From Phorcus lineatus (lineage: Eukaryota; Mollusca; Gastropoda; Trochida; Trochidae), in NCBI GenBank assembly GCA_921293015.1, contig OV121092.1, positions 44,787,064 through 44,851,063 of the forward strand: DNA of 64,000 nt, read 5' to 3'. The stretch's first letter is position 1. The number at the start of each line of letters is the position of its first letter. The position numbers were made by a program, and so were the translations under genes. The notes under the pieces were generated by a model. It ran no database searches. It was not told the origin of the DNA and saw nothing but the letters and a program-made list of their open reading frames with translations. Below, one piece after another: positions 43,511-56,964 of this stretch.

Positions 43511-46500
43511 CTGCATTTTCATTGCAGGTTTAACCTCACCTAGATGTATTATGGAAAAAAACAAGACTCTGAGTTAACTAAGCACGAGTTAAATGACGTA
43601 ACTAATGTTAAAATAATCAAATGCTGAAGGAGGCTGGCTGTAAGAGTCGTAATACTTTAAACTGTAGGACAAGAATTGCATTATATGAAAACAATAAAAA
43701 AAAGAATTTGGCTTCATTACGTCAGTTTGGAAACTTAAACCTTTCATGGTTTTAACTGCAACATTATTGTACATAAAATATTATGGAAGAAACATTTCTT
43801 AATAAAGATGAAACCAGGCAATGTTGAGTAGTCCACTTTGCATTAAAGCTCTCTGCATGATGGATATTTTCTAAGCTTTCCCATGTGCAAATAGTTCCCA
43901 ATTGAAGTCCATTAGACAGTCATTTCATTACATGATGACATTAATAAAAAAAATTCTTGTGTGTCTATATATCATTTTCTGTTAACTTCAATACACCAAA
44001 GAGCTTAAAAATGTTATGAGTCCAAATAGAATAGTTAAAACTGATCAAAAGTGTCTCCCTGTTTCAGCTTGAAGCAATGCTTGACAACAAATTGATAAAT
44101 CTAAAGCCATTTTTACAAGAGATCAGCACACATTGCATGATTTACTTTCCCGAGCATTCGACCTTTTCTATGCCAAGTGTATGGCAAAGTGTCTGGAAGC
44201 CAAATCTAGTTCTAGATAGGAAATACTCTCTGTTTTAACACAATAATTTGCTGCCTAAGTGTATTGTCAAGTGCATCAATTATCTCCACTTCGTTTAACA
44301 GAGACAATCCATTCATGGGATTATGTATTTGATGAAATGATACATGGTTGTCTCCTGAAAAAGAAACAGTTAAGCCTCCGAAAGGTGAAAAGACAGAAGG
44401 ACCAACTCTGCATATGTGACGTTTCTACTTAAGTTTACAATTGTAGGTGAACTCCTCATTAGAAGAAAAAGTTTTATTGCTTTAAATTTTGTATTTAATA
44501 AAACCTACAACATGCAGATAGAAATTTTAATATTGTTCTTTTTCATTTCAATCTTGAATCGTGTATATCACAATAACATCACAAGATCAACATCTGTACA
44601 TGTTTCCTTTTCATTAACCTGAAACAATTTCATCCGTTTTGTTCCGACAGTGTTTGATGCCTTGAAAATAAAATAATTTGTAATTCGTCTCAGAACGACA
44701 TAACCTAAAAATATGTCCACAACCACATTTGATGCCAGGTTTCAAAAATTCATTTTGTCTTGTTGATTTGTAACTAACGAGAAAACGAATGGTATTAGAG
44801 ACTTCATGTGAATTCAAGGCAGGTAAGTGATAGCGATAACATCTTGGTTCATGTTAAATTGATGTATTTTTATTCAGTCTAACTTTGTATAAATGACTCA
44901 TAACAAATCTGAGATTCAAGGAGAACATCACGATTATGTTCTGAATGTTTGATTTGCTGCAGATGCGTATCTATTAGGTTCAAATGCGTGTTCGAACTTC
45001 TTCTTTAATGTATATACAAAACAAATATCAGCCTTTGTTCTACAGATGATACCAGCCCCAAACTAATATCTTAAGATATATGATATAATACTATATAGGA
45101 ATATTAAATCTTGTAAATCCTCTCTTACTATATAAAGATGCTATAAAGATGCGTGACAAGTTTATAATAAGTTAACAATTGTTGAACATAAAAATTTATA
45201 TTCAACTTTGAAATATTCTTTATAATGAAATATATGTGAATAAGATTCTCATTTTCATCTTCCAACACCTTCTGGAATGAAGAAGCTATCACAAAAGTTT
45301 GTTCACCCTTTGTCGGATAGCTATCTACAAGTTTTGTTAATCAAAAATAAAAATATACGTTGATGACGTTCATTTGTTGAATTACCATTATGCAATTGTC
45401 AAATGGGTTTGTCGCATGTACATTTAACCTTTGGTGGCATGAACTAGCCAATCACGGACGTTTGGTTGCCTTGTATTTTATAACGGTTTCATATGGCTCT
45501 CAAGTTGAAAGTTTATTTCATTTAACTAAACATCAAAACGTTATTGAAGCTGGTTATGTAGACACCGTCTGTGGGAGAATTAGGGTTGTTAGACACCAAT
45601 ATAGCATTTTGAAATTTCAAAATCAAGTGTAATTTAGGGTTATGTTAGTCATTGTGATAGCTGTAGAAGAATAATGCTTTGAGATGAAAGGTGGTATTCA
45701 ATTTATTGTTCCCATGGTTACGTTTTATATAATATAGTCTCAAAGTACACGTTTAACCTTTGTTTAGGTATTGACTTGTACCTACAATGATGCAAGTGTT
45801 TTACATTTATCACAAAGCTTTTTTAATGTTTGGTACATATCATATCGGCAATACTGTGTTAGAACAATTCCTTTTGGAATGACGAGAAGAAATAGACGCA
45901 CATCATTAATTAACAAACAAAGAGTTTAAAGTACAATATAGTCTAATACAAATAATGAAATATCAAATTGATCAAAAGGCTAACTAAAACAATTACTATT
46001 TACTACGTCCTTGATAGCAGTAAGTCCTGTTCATAAGGATGGGACCCTTAAACCTTGTTATAAAATGTTACAAGTATGAACAATTAAATTCTCATAACAT
46101 GTTGTATCCCCTTTGTATGCAAAGCATTTAGTAGAATAACAGCATTGGAGGATTTAAACAATGTAGAATTATAACCAGATTCATTCATGTCATACTATAT
46201 GATCATGTCCCATTTAATAGATATCTCACTCCAGCAAGATGTCTCCAGTCATCCACATTAGCACATTGTATTTAAGTGTCTTTCACAGAGCTAGTTTATT
46301 TACTTAGACTGTGTTTCTGAAGGCACAGTATGAAAACCTTAACATTCAAAAAGATAGGATGACTTTGCCATCTGTTTTTCATACAAATTATGTAGGTTAA
46401 GTCTCCCCACTGTGAAACAAGATTTTCCTTTTTTTTTTTTACTTTTCTCATGTTAGCTAAGTTGTCATACATATTTCTTGATATGGTTTTGTATTATGTA

Positions 46501-47610
46501 ATTGTTAAAGGTAGTTGTTTTTTGTGTGCATTATTAGAAGTATAATATGAATCTAGGTGATATTTGCAAAGCCTCAAATACAAAGAAAGTTAGATTTAAC
46601 CAGTGATTGTCATACAAACTTTGTTTAAACTTGTAAAGCAAGATCGCTTTTTTGTCTCTAAAGATACACACATTTTATTTAAGACATGGGAGAGGCATAA
46701 GAAATGACTCAGCGTGATTTTACCTTACTAAATCTTAGTTATCCATCTTATTAGTATGTTGACTTCATATTTACAATCTTTTTATCCCACCGGTATGTAA
46801 TACCTTGGGCTATATCAATCGCTCTCTCCGTCCGTAATCAGCACGTTTCCAGAGCAATATTCCTAAACCAATCATCAAATCTTTATGAAATTTTACATGT
46901 GTAATAGCTAGCTACCGAAGAAGTGCCTTTTGATATTTTCAGATTTCTGAAAATCTTCTGTTTTGTTGCCATGGAGATGAGTCGAAATTGTACTCTTATG
47001 ATAGCATAGCTTTGTTCCTGGAGAAAAAGTTCAAAGTCGATCATCAAATATTTATGAAAGTTTGAAAGTCCATTGCAAACTGAAAATATCATGTTCAGTC
47101 ATTCACCTAATTCACCAGTCGATGCCAAATATTACATAGATATTCATTAACATTTTTCCTATTTCAAATTTGTTTACGTCTCATAAAAAAACCCTACAGT
47201 GATCACTTACTTTACTCATATATGATTTGGAGGTTTTCAAATGTTTCATCATTTGATGTGGTGCCAAACCTATCAAACCTTTTAATCATTATCCATGCAT
47301 TACTTATACACATTTGCAGTTTGTGTTCTATCAAGTGTCTTTGAATATAATTTAACGGACCTCTCCCGTGTTAAACTGCTACAACACAAATTTTTATTGT
47401 ATATCTTTTTTTCATGTTTAGTATGTTCAAATTAAACATGAAGTCCTTATATCCTCCTTGTGAGTAAATCTAATAATTAGTATGACTGCATTCGCATGCA
47501 CTATTACACAAGGCTACATGATGGAAGCAGCATCTTCACTGCAGAAGCAAAGGCCATCCTCAAAGCATATCAAAAACTCATCTCCTAACAACTACATAAT
47601 ATTTTCAGAC

Positions 47611-47632
47611 TCTCTCTCTCTCTCTCTCTCTC
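47611..47632 (+). repeat. (TC)n microsatellite
   Basis: Eleven TC units inside the RNase H remnant of the LINE. Confidence 0.95.
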
Positions 47633-48394
47633 TTGCTTACAAGCAATCAAAAATTGTAAAAGTGATCATTCCATTATTAGGGATATTTTAACCATTCACA
47701 ATACATTTCTCGAATGCGACATCGTCTTTTGCTGGCTTCCTAGCCATCTGGGTATAAGAGGCAACAAAGAGCTGATTCAGTAGCTAACTCAGCTCTTAAC
47801 TTTCAACATGTCTCACAAACTAAAGTTCCATATACAGATTCCAAACCTGCTATCAAATCTTACATCAAACAGCGTTGGCGGTCCCAATGGGACCAACAAC
47901 AACACTTCATGCAATACAACCTCACTTAGGTTATAAATCTCTATCTTCTTTTACCCGTCAGGAAGTATGTGTTTTGCGACGATGTCGCATTGGACACAGC
48001 CATCTCACTCATTCATATCTTTTAAAGGGGGAGACCCTCCTGTGTGTATTCCCTGTCAATGTCCCCTCACAGTTAAGCACATCCTGTGCGAATGCTGGGA
48101 CACTGCACAAGTAAGGAAAACATTTACAGAAATGTTTCAATTTCACAACTTTTTAATCAAATCGGTGAACACCGCATTTTGTCCTATCTAAAGGAAATCA
48201 ATCTATTTGATAAGTTGTAGTATACATAGTATATCAGTTTTTAAACAACTCTGTGATATTTTGCTGATGTTTTTACAGCCTTCGTGCTGTATCATGTCTT
48301 TGCTTTTGCAGTCAATTTCATTTCATTAAATCTCACGCCGCTAATGGCTGAAAAATTGCCCAAGCGGCGTTAAACAATAACTCACTCACTCACT

Positions 48395-48468
48395 CCCTGC
48401 AATAATACTAGCAGCCTCGATATAAGTGAAATAATCTTGAAAGAGGCGTTAAACCCCAACTCACTCAC
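48395..48468 (+). repeat. SINE 3' tail joined to a LINE tail
   Basis: CCTGCAATAATACTAGCAGC, GATATAAGTGAAATAATC, GGCGTTAAACCCCAACTCAC, then CACT repeats: the last about 75 bp of the SINE family of 871-1133. It sits directly after the CACT tail of the LINE, and both lie within one pair of target repeats. Confidence 0.8.
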
Positions 48469-49230
48469 TCGCATGCACTGAAAGGTAATTTTTTTCAAAC
48501 TTAATAATTCATTCACTATAGAGAGGTATTTAAAATTTACTTTCGATGGTTTTACTCTGCGGGTTAATATGTCATTCAAGGACCTGATATGGATATCATA
48601 GATCACCCTGATCACCTCGCAATCAAGGTACCACGTGAATCTATCTTTCAATTATTTTCGTATGTTTTTAAATTTATTCAAAAATTAGTGATAAATAAAG
48701 GAATGTACATCAAATGCAATGGTTTCTTGCGTAGCTGGTAAAACGCTGCATGAAACAAAGAAATATAAAATACAATTCCAGCTACCATAGCTTCAAACAA
48801 TTATTCTTTTCGTTTGATTGAATTTGAAGTCTATTTGCTTTTGTTGGTTGAGCATCACATAAACAAACATAGAGGGTAAGAGAGACCAACCAGAAAGATG
48901 CTGATAATGGCAGACAGCTGTCATCTTTTTAGGTTATAAAGGGTCATAACTTCACAAATGGTCTTTAATGTTTAAACTCTATGTGTCACAGCATGTGCAG
49001 ACTCGTGAATTATCCAATTCAAGGTTTTTTGTCGACTTTTTACTTGTAACTTGATTATTATTTTATTTCTTTTAGAATGTTAAAAGAAAATAATTCCTCT
49101 GGTAAGTTTCTTAATAGAGGAAACATAAAAACCACCGAAATACACTGTTTGTAGTTTGTATATCATTCATGTTTTAAAGTCAACGAGTTCAGCTTATTCC
49201 CTTTGCTGCGTTTGTGTTAACATATCCTAT

Positions 49231-49392
49231 CTGATTCTGACTTTGATTTCTAGCTTGCAGGCTTTTCCATATTGACATTGTGGGAGAAGTGGGAGTAGTT
49301 ATCAACTTCGCACATCCGCGGGAAACTGTCAACTCTCTGATCGTTAAGTGATTCAAAGCATAGTAACGGTGGGCGTGAAATGCAGTTTAATA
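49231..49392 (+). other. Near-identical 162-bp block, copy 1 (candidate terminal exon)
   Basis: Differs from 57624-57785 at only four sites, although the DNA around it in the duplication is far more diverged. It begins with a good splice acceptor (TTTGATTTCTAGCTTGCAG ending at 49260). From 49262 a frame encodes 29 codons, starting LFHIDIVGEVGVV, with FAHPRETVNSLIVK before TGA at 49349-49351. Three of the four differences change residues (H/Q, E/G, V/F), the fourth lies before the first full codon, and the identity runs 41 bp past the stop. So the constraint may be regulatory or due to gene conversion, not coding. The motif TTTCCCGCGG on the minus strand resembles an E2F site. No family recognised. 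Confidence 0.4.
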
Positions 49393-52300
49393 TTTCAAGG
49401 AATCAGGATTATTTTGTACACTATCAAACATTTTAGTTTAAAAATATATCTCAAAACTGGCTATAGAATACCAGTAATTAGAGCGTAGTTTTGCATACAA
49501 ATCTTTTCTGTGTTATGTCGTTGCAATCAGTGATTCTTCTTCTGCGCTTAACACTTAAATTTTATCACAGAAATTCACATGCTGATGTTCATTTGTTCTC
49601 TCTATAACACACAGACAGCCACACAAATTCGTAAATTGTGTTCCATTTGACCCGATCAAAACATTTGAAATTGTAAACTTTAAAGGTATACAAATACTTG
49701 CAGATATAAGGATCCAATAAGGACAATAATGATTTGTAATCGTTAAACTCATTAAGATGTTCTATGTCACCTTTCTAACGCGAGAGGAGTATTGGTTTGA
49801 AACTGATAAGTACCTATATCATTTTTCAATAATTGATCTATGTGAGTTTGAAATATGAAGGTATTTGTGAAGGTGAAGAGAGCATGTTAGAACTGAGGTC
49901 AAGTCACTCCTGAAAGACATCCTCATATAAGTCTTGTTCCAATTGTCCACATTACATCACAGTATCTATGATAATATAAAATAATAAGATGCATCAGGGA
50001 ATGAAGGAAAGTAATGTTTTGATTCCTAAAATCAGCGTTCTCCACTCTAAACTCAAAAAGCATGATAGGTATTATTTGCTTGTCGAATCCGTTACGTCAC
50101 ATCCCGAAGGAAATGGGTTTTAAGGATTTTTCAAAATAAAGGAATGTTAACAAATCTCAATTCGGTCATGCAGAAGCTCTCGTCAAAATCCATATTGCAT
50201 TGCACTGCACTGATTGAAGATCACATTCCCTTCTGTAAACCATTACAAGGCAATCAGGCGTTGACAGTTTGGTGTACAGCTTTAAGCATATACCTCCTGA
50301 AATCAATCTTATATGGGATGTATTTGTCCGTATTTCCACTATTGGAAGCTCGTTTTGAAGTGACAAATCAATGTAGAATTCATTTGATGGTATGCAAAAA
50401 ATCTACTTTCATTTCTAATGCAAGGAACATTTGATTTTTTTTCTAACTATATGGTTAATTTCAAGTCCAGAAATACTAGTCAAAGCTTCTTCATGAAACT
50501 ACTTATATTTTTTACTTTTATCCTCAATGTCATTTATGTAAAGGAAACCTGTCAGTTACTTGATTTGCTGATTGTATTTAGTTACTAATATTATTAATAA
50601 TTATTAATAATTGATAATCATATTATTCAAATCAGAATCTGCAAGACTCTGATGAAACTCGGATTATTTCAACTTTAACTTCAAACATCTAAACATGTAG
50701 TTGTGAAATGACTATAATCACATCCTAGATAAGTTTGACAGTTTGCAATCACCAAGACTTTAATTCCTTACATTAGATCACCATCAAAGACGCGAAGGTA
50801 TCTATATTCGCTAATCTTTTGCTTTGATCGGGACATCCTTTCACAAAGTAACCGTTATTAATGTTAACTATTTTAACACTACGCAAAGGTTAACTTAAGG
50901 ACTCGCAATCACATTAAGGCTTTGTGACAGGGGGCTCTTTTGCTTATGCATGGCGTTTGATTGACTGAGGGTTAACTGATAGTGCCCTTTTCAAGTTTTT
51001 TCTGTGTTAATTCATCAGATTATAAGCTTCATTTATCTTACAAGTTTTCAACTCTTGAGAATTAAAGTTAGGTTAATCTTGAAATACAATTTGATTTCTC
51101 AGAATGACACATTGGATGTTCGAAACAGAAGAAATGGATTCCTTTCCTTTAACGTCACGTGAAGAAATGCAATGTTTATGCAAAGGATTTAAACTGATAA
51201 GTTCAAAAGCTCAAATTTCAAAGAAGGAAATCCTTGAAGCTTCTTTGCAAGTTAACCTTACACTCAATTACACAAATCAGAGATAAGTCGTACATGAAAT
51301 TAATTACAGGAATTCAGAACATGGACATGTATACAACAATTTTTTAAGAGTTTAATATCATTCATAGATAGATAGACTGATTGCAGTTCTTGCAGACTCT
51401 GTTAAACATTCAATGCCGCTTTTGTTGAGAGTTTCACAAACCGTTGCTGGTATAGTGAAATGCCAAGACCAGAATAATCTTAAAGAGCTACTCCGTGAGT
51501 CATATATGCCAAACTTAATCAATGGTGTCAGCGAAGTGTCGACTGTTACCAAAAAGACACATTATTAAGCTTACTGGTTTCTTACAGTGACAATATGAAG
51601 GTAGAGCGTCGCAATTATGATCGAAAACCGGACAGTGGCGCGCGTCAAATAGTCAAACGTAATTTTGGAGACTTATCTAAAACAGCCAGGATGGCAGTTA
51701 GGAGTTGATAGTGTTTGTTGGGTGATATAACTAGTCGCCATGTATGTTGGACGTTATATCTACACCTCTGTGCATTTATAAGGCTGTTTTAGATTTTCAT
51801 GGAAAACCAGTATTTGTCATATTATGTCTTTTGGACATGAAAAGTTAAGATGGTTTGATTTTATATCATCACATATGACATTTAGGTTCGTATCAAAGGT
51901 AAATAATATGTTATGAAAATCAGGAAGTTGCTCTTTAATGTTGTGTAGACAAAGGTTTTGGATGAGATGTATATGTATGATATGTGTTGTGTACTTTTTT
52001 GCTATATAGGAAAGTGAATTAATCTTCCCTGAGGGACTTAAATTCAAGGACAATAAGCGTCTGGTCATTTGCAAATGTGTTTTCAGTCATCACCTCTTAT
52101 CATTCAGCAACATGAGTATCTTTAATTACAATTACATAACAGTAAGCATTATGGTCAGTAACTGTTTGTGCTATTTTTCTTCTGTATTTGGAGGCTGCAC
52201 CACTTCACTTCATAAGAAAAACATGGTATTTGTCAAGAAAAGACAAATATCCATTATTCACTATATCAATCGTTTCACTTGAATAGAGACACTAAGATAC

Positions 52301-53846
52301 AAACATTTAAAATCTGGAGAGAGTGTCTACAATTGGAATTTGGTTTTATTTTCATGCATATAACCTTTATTCATTCACACTCCTTCATTGGGGAGTAGAT
52401 GTGTCATCTAAAACTTTCATTTCGTTCTTTAGACATTGGGAAAATATTAAACATTGCTTTCTTTATATTAGAATCTATGCCTCAACTACGATTCAAAGAA
52501 CATTAAAAACACATTTTCAAATGATATTTCAGATTTTGATCAAATGTAAATCAATTTAAAACCTTTTTGTGAAGCAGATGTGTTCGGGTAAAGTCATCTA
52601 CAATCCGGAAAAAAAGTTTTCGTCATCCAAGAATCAAAATAAATTTTTTTAAAACAACTTTATTACATAGTGTCAACATATGCCCTATGATTCTTACTCC
52701 TATCAGTCTAAAAACAGAAAACCATTGAAGTCGACCAGCAGACCACCCTGGAGCAGCTCCACTTTCTGAAACAGGTTATTCTATCAGGTCTATATCTTCT
52801 TCCTATCTCTATCCTAAACCATCAAATCACCCTCACCTGTGCCTGTTTATTAGTTTATGAAAGATTTATCTATGAAAACTCATAAATGTGAGGTTCATGT
52901 TGAAGGCATTTTGAGATTTTAGTAGATTAACAATATAAGGAAGATGCTATGGTTGTCAGTTATTGTGTTTCATTACATTTTACTCAGCTAGATGTATTAT
53001 TCATAAAAACAAGACACCGAATATTTACAAATTTATAAGCTTAAGTTGAATAAAGACAATAATGCCAAAATTATCAAATGCTGAAGAGATTTTTTTCTGT
53101 AAGAGTCATAATACCTTGAAATGGATTGTATTTTATAAAAACAAGAGTTAGGTTTAAGCTTCAAGAAAGATCAGTGGTGATAATATGATATCATTTTCAT
53201 ATTAGAAGTAAATGAGATATTTTCATAAACGTCAAAACAACACAATGAGCCGTTTATGGTTCCAAATGGAAAATCAATCCAGATATTAAAAAAGAAAAAA
53301 TTACAGATCAAAGAAAGTATCTGCAAGGAAGATATTTATTTCGATTTGGTGTGCTGAGGTCCATTAGACACTCCCTTGATTATTGTTTGACATTAATAAC
53401 CAAACTTCTTCTGTGTCAGCCTCTCATTTTCTGTTATCTTCAACATACCAAGGGCAGAAAATGTCCAAATAAAATAGTTAAAAGATATTCAAAGTGACTC
53501 CCTGTTTCGGCTTAAAGCATTGCCTTTAAAACGTATAATTGCCCAATAAACCTCAAGTGTTTTCATAAATAACAATCATGCATTTCACTTTCCCGAGTAC
53601 TCGACCTTTTCAGTGTCATTTCGGACACATCCTATGTCGCACAAGATTTCTGCTACCATTACTAGAGTATTGCATAGCGTCTGGAGGCACGATTTAGTTT
53701 AAGCCAGGTAAATCCTCTCTGGGTTAACAGAGGATGTTACTGTCTAAGTGTATTGTCCAGTCCATCAATTATCTCCACTGTATTTACCGGAGACAATCCA
53801 TTAATGGGCTTATGCCTTTGGTGTCTCCTGACTACACCAGTTGTGG

Positions 53847-54150
53847 AGGACAGTGGTGTATTGGTTACCGTGCTGGCCTCTCACGCCGATGACTCGGGTT
53901 CGAATCCCGGTGGTAACACCAAGAATTTGTGACCTGGGTCCAAAACTGTGTTGTGTTCCTGGGCAAGGCTCGTAATCTACATTGCACTTAGTCCACTCGG
54001 CTGTCAAATTGGGTACCTGAATATGGGGATATCCCGGATATAAGTAGATGCTTTGAAAGTACACTTCCCTCAGGGTAATGATGTAGGTAGCGCTTTGAGC
54101 ATGTCCTTGAAGTGGAAAAGGCGCCATATATAACCACATTATTAAAAGGT
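53847..54150 (+). repeat. tRNA-Glu-derived SINE
   Basis: The head (53847-53921) folds in part as tRNA: A box TGGTGTATTGG, an anticodon arm with loop CTCTCAC (anticodon CTC, Glu), and a B box and T arm GGGTTCGAATCCCGG. The acceptor ends do not pair, so it is not a working tRNA gene. The body follows with GGGCAAGGCTCGTAATC, CCACTCGGCTGTCAAATTGG, GTAGCGCTTTGAG and AAAGGCGCCATATATAA. Transcription would be by RNA polymerase III. It is absent at the matching point of segment A copy 1, so it is younger than the duplication. No target duplication found. Confidence 0.88.
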
Positions 54151-56291
54151 AACATCCTCGCCTCATAAAGACGAAAGTCAGAAAGACTTAATTCAGCATA
54201 TGTGGCGTTTCTACTTAGGTTAACAATTGCAGGTGATTTAGATCCATTTCTTAGCGACTCCTTAGAAGAAAAAGTTGAACTTCCTTGAATCATATTTTTA
54301 TAAATTCATCTTCCAGTGTGCAAATCCATGATGTTACATTACCCTGTTCAACCTTTAATCATTAAAGTAAGTGTAGCCTTTATACATATTTAGCGAATGC
54401 TTTTTCAGATTTATCATACTGCTTAAAAAGATATGCGAATATATACATGTATATTCTTTTCATGTGTGTATATATATATATTTTAAACGGGGTAGAAAAC
54501 AAAATACTGCTTCCAGAGAAAGGCGACTTTGTATGTACCTGATTGGTCCTTGCTTTGTACCCACAATTTCATACATTAGACTAAATATTTTTAATTGATA
54601 TCTGTTCAGATGTTACTAGAGGTCCTGAAATCGCTTTTTTAAACTATTCTTTCGGCCAGAATATTTGGATTTGAAGTACAATATTTGTAGGAATATAATT
54701 TATAAAAGATGTTAGTTTTGAGGTTTGAAGCTGGTGACGTAGACACTGTCTGTGGGTTGTTATACACCGAGATAGCATTTTGAAATTACTTTTGTTTGGA
54801 AATTAAGCATTGTCACGGAGTATGTCAGACATAGTGATAACAGTAGAAGAATAATGCTTTGACATGAGAGATGGTATCAAATTATTGTACATTTTGCGAT
54901 GATATAGTCTCAAAAGTAAATGTTTCACCTTTGTTATAATGCAAATGTTTTTCAAACGGTTAGTATATAACATCATACCTGCAAAGGAGTTTTAGAAAAA
55001 TTACTTTTGAATAAAGTACTTGTGAGGAGTGAACGCACACCATATTACAATTAAAGAAATTACTACAATGCCAGTGATGAAGATGCCATTTTTTAAAAAT
55101 TACGTTCTTCAAACAAGTAGGTATATATGCGGTTTCTCGACCAACGGACACCAAAGAGTGTTTTTCAGTAACAGCTACCTTGTATGTTCTCTTTATTGAT
55201 AAAAAAGCACGCTTCATTCACCGTGTATAACTCGAAATTTATACTTACCTTCTCTCGCGTTTTAAAAACATTATTAACAGGTATTAGATTCCAAAAGCCA
55301 ACTATAAATATATAATATAACAAATAATAATATCAAAATGAAACAAAATCAAGCAAGAAAGGTTTCATACAATTATTTTTGGTAGACAAGAGACTCGGGA
55401 CTAAAATCTATGTTAGAGATCAATCAATTTTATAAGAAGTTGTATGATATATGCAAAGTATGAGTTTTGAGTGTTTATTTTAGTCTAACTGTCTTCCGAT
55501 CTTTTCTCTCGGCTTTCATTTCAATGACATAAATCTCACGTAAAGAATCATCAAATGCATCTCTGTCTTTACACGTGATTAAACAAATCCATCTTGTCTG
55601 CTCTCTGACATCTGTTAGTATTAAGTTAAATTTTTTAGACAAAATCCATATACTGTGGCCTGTATGCCAACCCGAGAAAGCGAGTCTGGATAGTTCATCT
55701 TCTTTTTTAGCGAAAGCCTTTCCGCACTATATAGTCCTACTTATTAAATATCTTTACTCCAATAAGATGTTTCCAAGGATCCACATTAATACTAGTACAT
55801 TAACAATCCGTCCTTGACGCCAGGTTCATTTGATATTTAAACAAATTATCATGGTTATTCGTGCACTTAATTCATATATTTTTTCTTTTATTAACGAGTG
55901 TTTTTTTTTGTTTTTTTCTCTTCATTCTCATACAATTAACAAAGTTTTGTACATAACAGTAGCTAAGGTGTGGTATATTATGTACCTCAGGTATGTCATG
56001 ACTTGCAATCAACATAGGGAAATATATTAAACAAATTAATATATAGATTTTAGATTTTTTAGATTAAATTAGATTTAGTATTGCTATAAACACTTCATTC
56101 AGAAAACAACATTCACATATCAGTCTTAAGAATATTTCACTTTTTGTCAAAATAAATAATGTTCATTTTTTTAGCGATATATGTATCAATGCAAACATCT
56201 TTCAGAATATCCTTATAATATTATATTGTGATATTAGGTTTTCAACGAGTGTTGATATATTTGATATCAGAAGACACGAGGCTGAGATTAT

Positions 56292-56964
56292 ATTTATCAT
56301 CCAAAATCATTTTTCAATTCCATTCCGTGAAAGATTTATATTTCTAAACACTGCACTACTCTTAGACTCTCAGTGCGATGGGGTCATAGCACTGTGACGT
56401 CATCATGTTTATGACGTCATAGCATTGGGATGTCATTACTTAAGAAATAGAGTAGCCTCAACCCTCATGTGTTTTGCAATAAAGTATAGTTTTGCCCTGA
56501 ACTATTATAGTTAAAGTACGAGGCCGAAGGCCGAGTGGTTCGACGTTAATAATAGTTCAGGGCAAAACTATACTTTATTGCAAAATACATGATGGTTGAG
56601 GCTACTCTATTTCTTTTCTAGCATGTCGATTTTAACTCGTGTAAATTATATTCCAGCCAAAGAAAACTTAAATGAGATTTATCGAATTTGGCAGTGACTT
56701 GAGCATGCTCGACTAGGGCCGTAACCAGTGACGTCATAACGTTATTGTTGTTGACGTCATGGACCATTGTTTCGTGACGTCATTCAAAAACTATACTTTA
56801 TTGCGGAATAAAGGATAGGCGGCGCCTTTGATCTTTACCAAAACAATGCTAGAATTGACTGTAACAGGGCATTGTTCAAAATCTACTGTCAAAACGGTAT
56901 CTCCTATATCACTTGATCTTCCACAAGCGATATCTCCTGTGGAACACAGTTTTGGATGATAAAT
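56292..56964. mobile_element. Palindromic non-autonomous element with five CRE octamers
   Basis: Inverted ends ATTTATCATCCAAAA (56292-56306) and TTTTGGATGATAAAT (56950-56964). An inner inverted repeat has 66-bp arms (56442-56507 and 56550-56615, about 64 of 66 matched) around GAGGCCGAAGGCCGAGTGG. TGACGTCA occurs at 56395, 56412, 56729, 56752 and 56775. A third copy of the ACTATACTTTATTGC block lies at 56791-56805. There is no protein-coding capacity. No target duplication was found, so the superfamily is open. Confidence 0.7.

Larger units (their letters stand above)
47492..48479 (+). pseudogene. 5'-truncated I-type LINE with RNase H, plus SINE tail
   Basis: Between GCATGCACT direct repeats (47494-47502 and 48471-48479) lies a LINE 3' half. 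Visible protein pieces in shifting frames are an RNase H domain (AEAKAIL-like residues near 47538, NYIIFSDSLS at 47589-47618, WLPSHLGIRGNKE at 47732-47770) and a C-terminal Cys/His cluster (CIPCQCPLTVKHILCECWD). The RNase H after RT is characteristic of the I superfamily. A (TC)n tract interrupts the RNase H. The 3' end is AAGCGGCGTTAAACAATAAC, then CACT repeats. Stops and shifts make it dead. Confidence 0.8.
42030..50160 (+). repeat. Large tandem segment A, copy 1
   Basis: Diverged paralogue of 51190-60600 and 61830-64000. Anchor pairs with copy 2 are 43243 and 52827 (CACCTGTGCCTGT, then TTAGTTTATGAAAGAT), 44256 and 53744 (CTAAGTGTATTGTC), 46226 and 55746, 48738 and 57163 (AAAACGCTGCATGAAA), and 49231 and 57624. 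The order is kept throughout. Identity is about 70-80% by eye outside one 162-bp block. This copy carries a MITE and a LINE that copy 2 lacks. Confidence 0.8.

Noticed and set aside
45390-45632. 80-codon frame in segment A copy 1
   Set aside because: Part of it (EAGYVDTVCG) has a match in copy 2 at 54728, but indels break the frame there.
50144-50434. 96-codon frame as a gene
   Set aside because: The paralogous stretch near 60540-60700 does not keep the frame, and there is no domain.
53847-53921. tRNA-Glu gene
   Set aside because: The anticodon and T arms fold but the acceptor ends do not pair, and a SINE body follows directly. I called it a SINE head.
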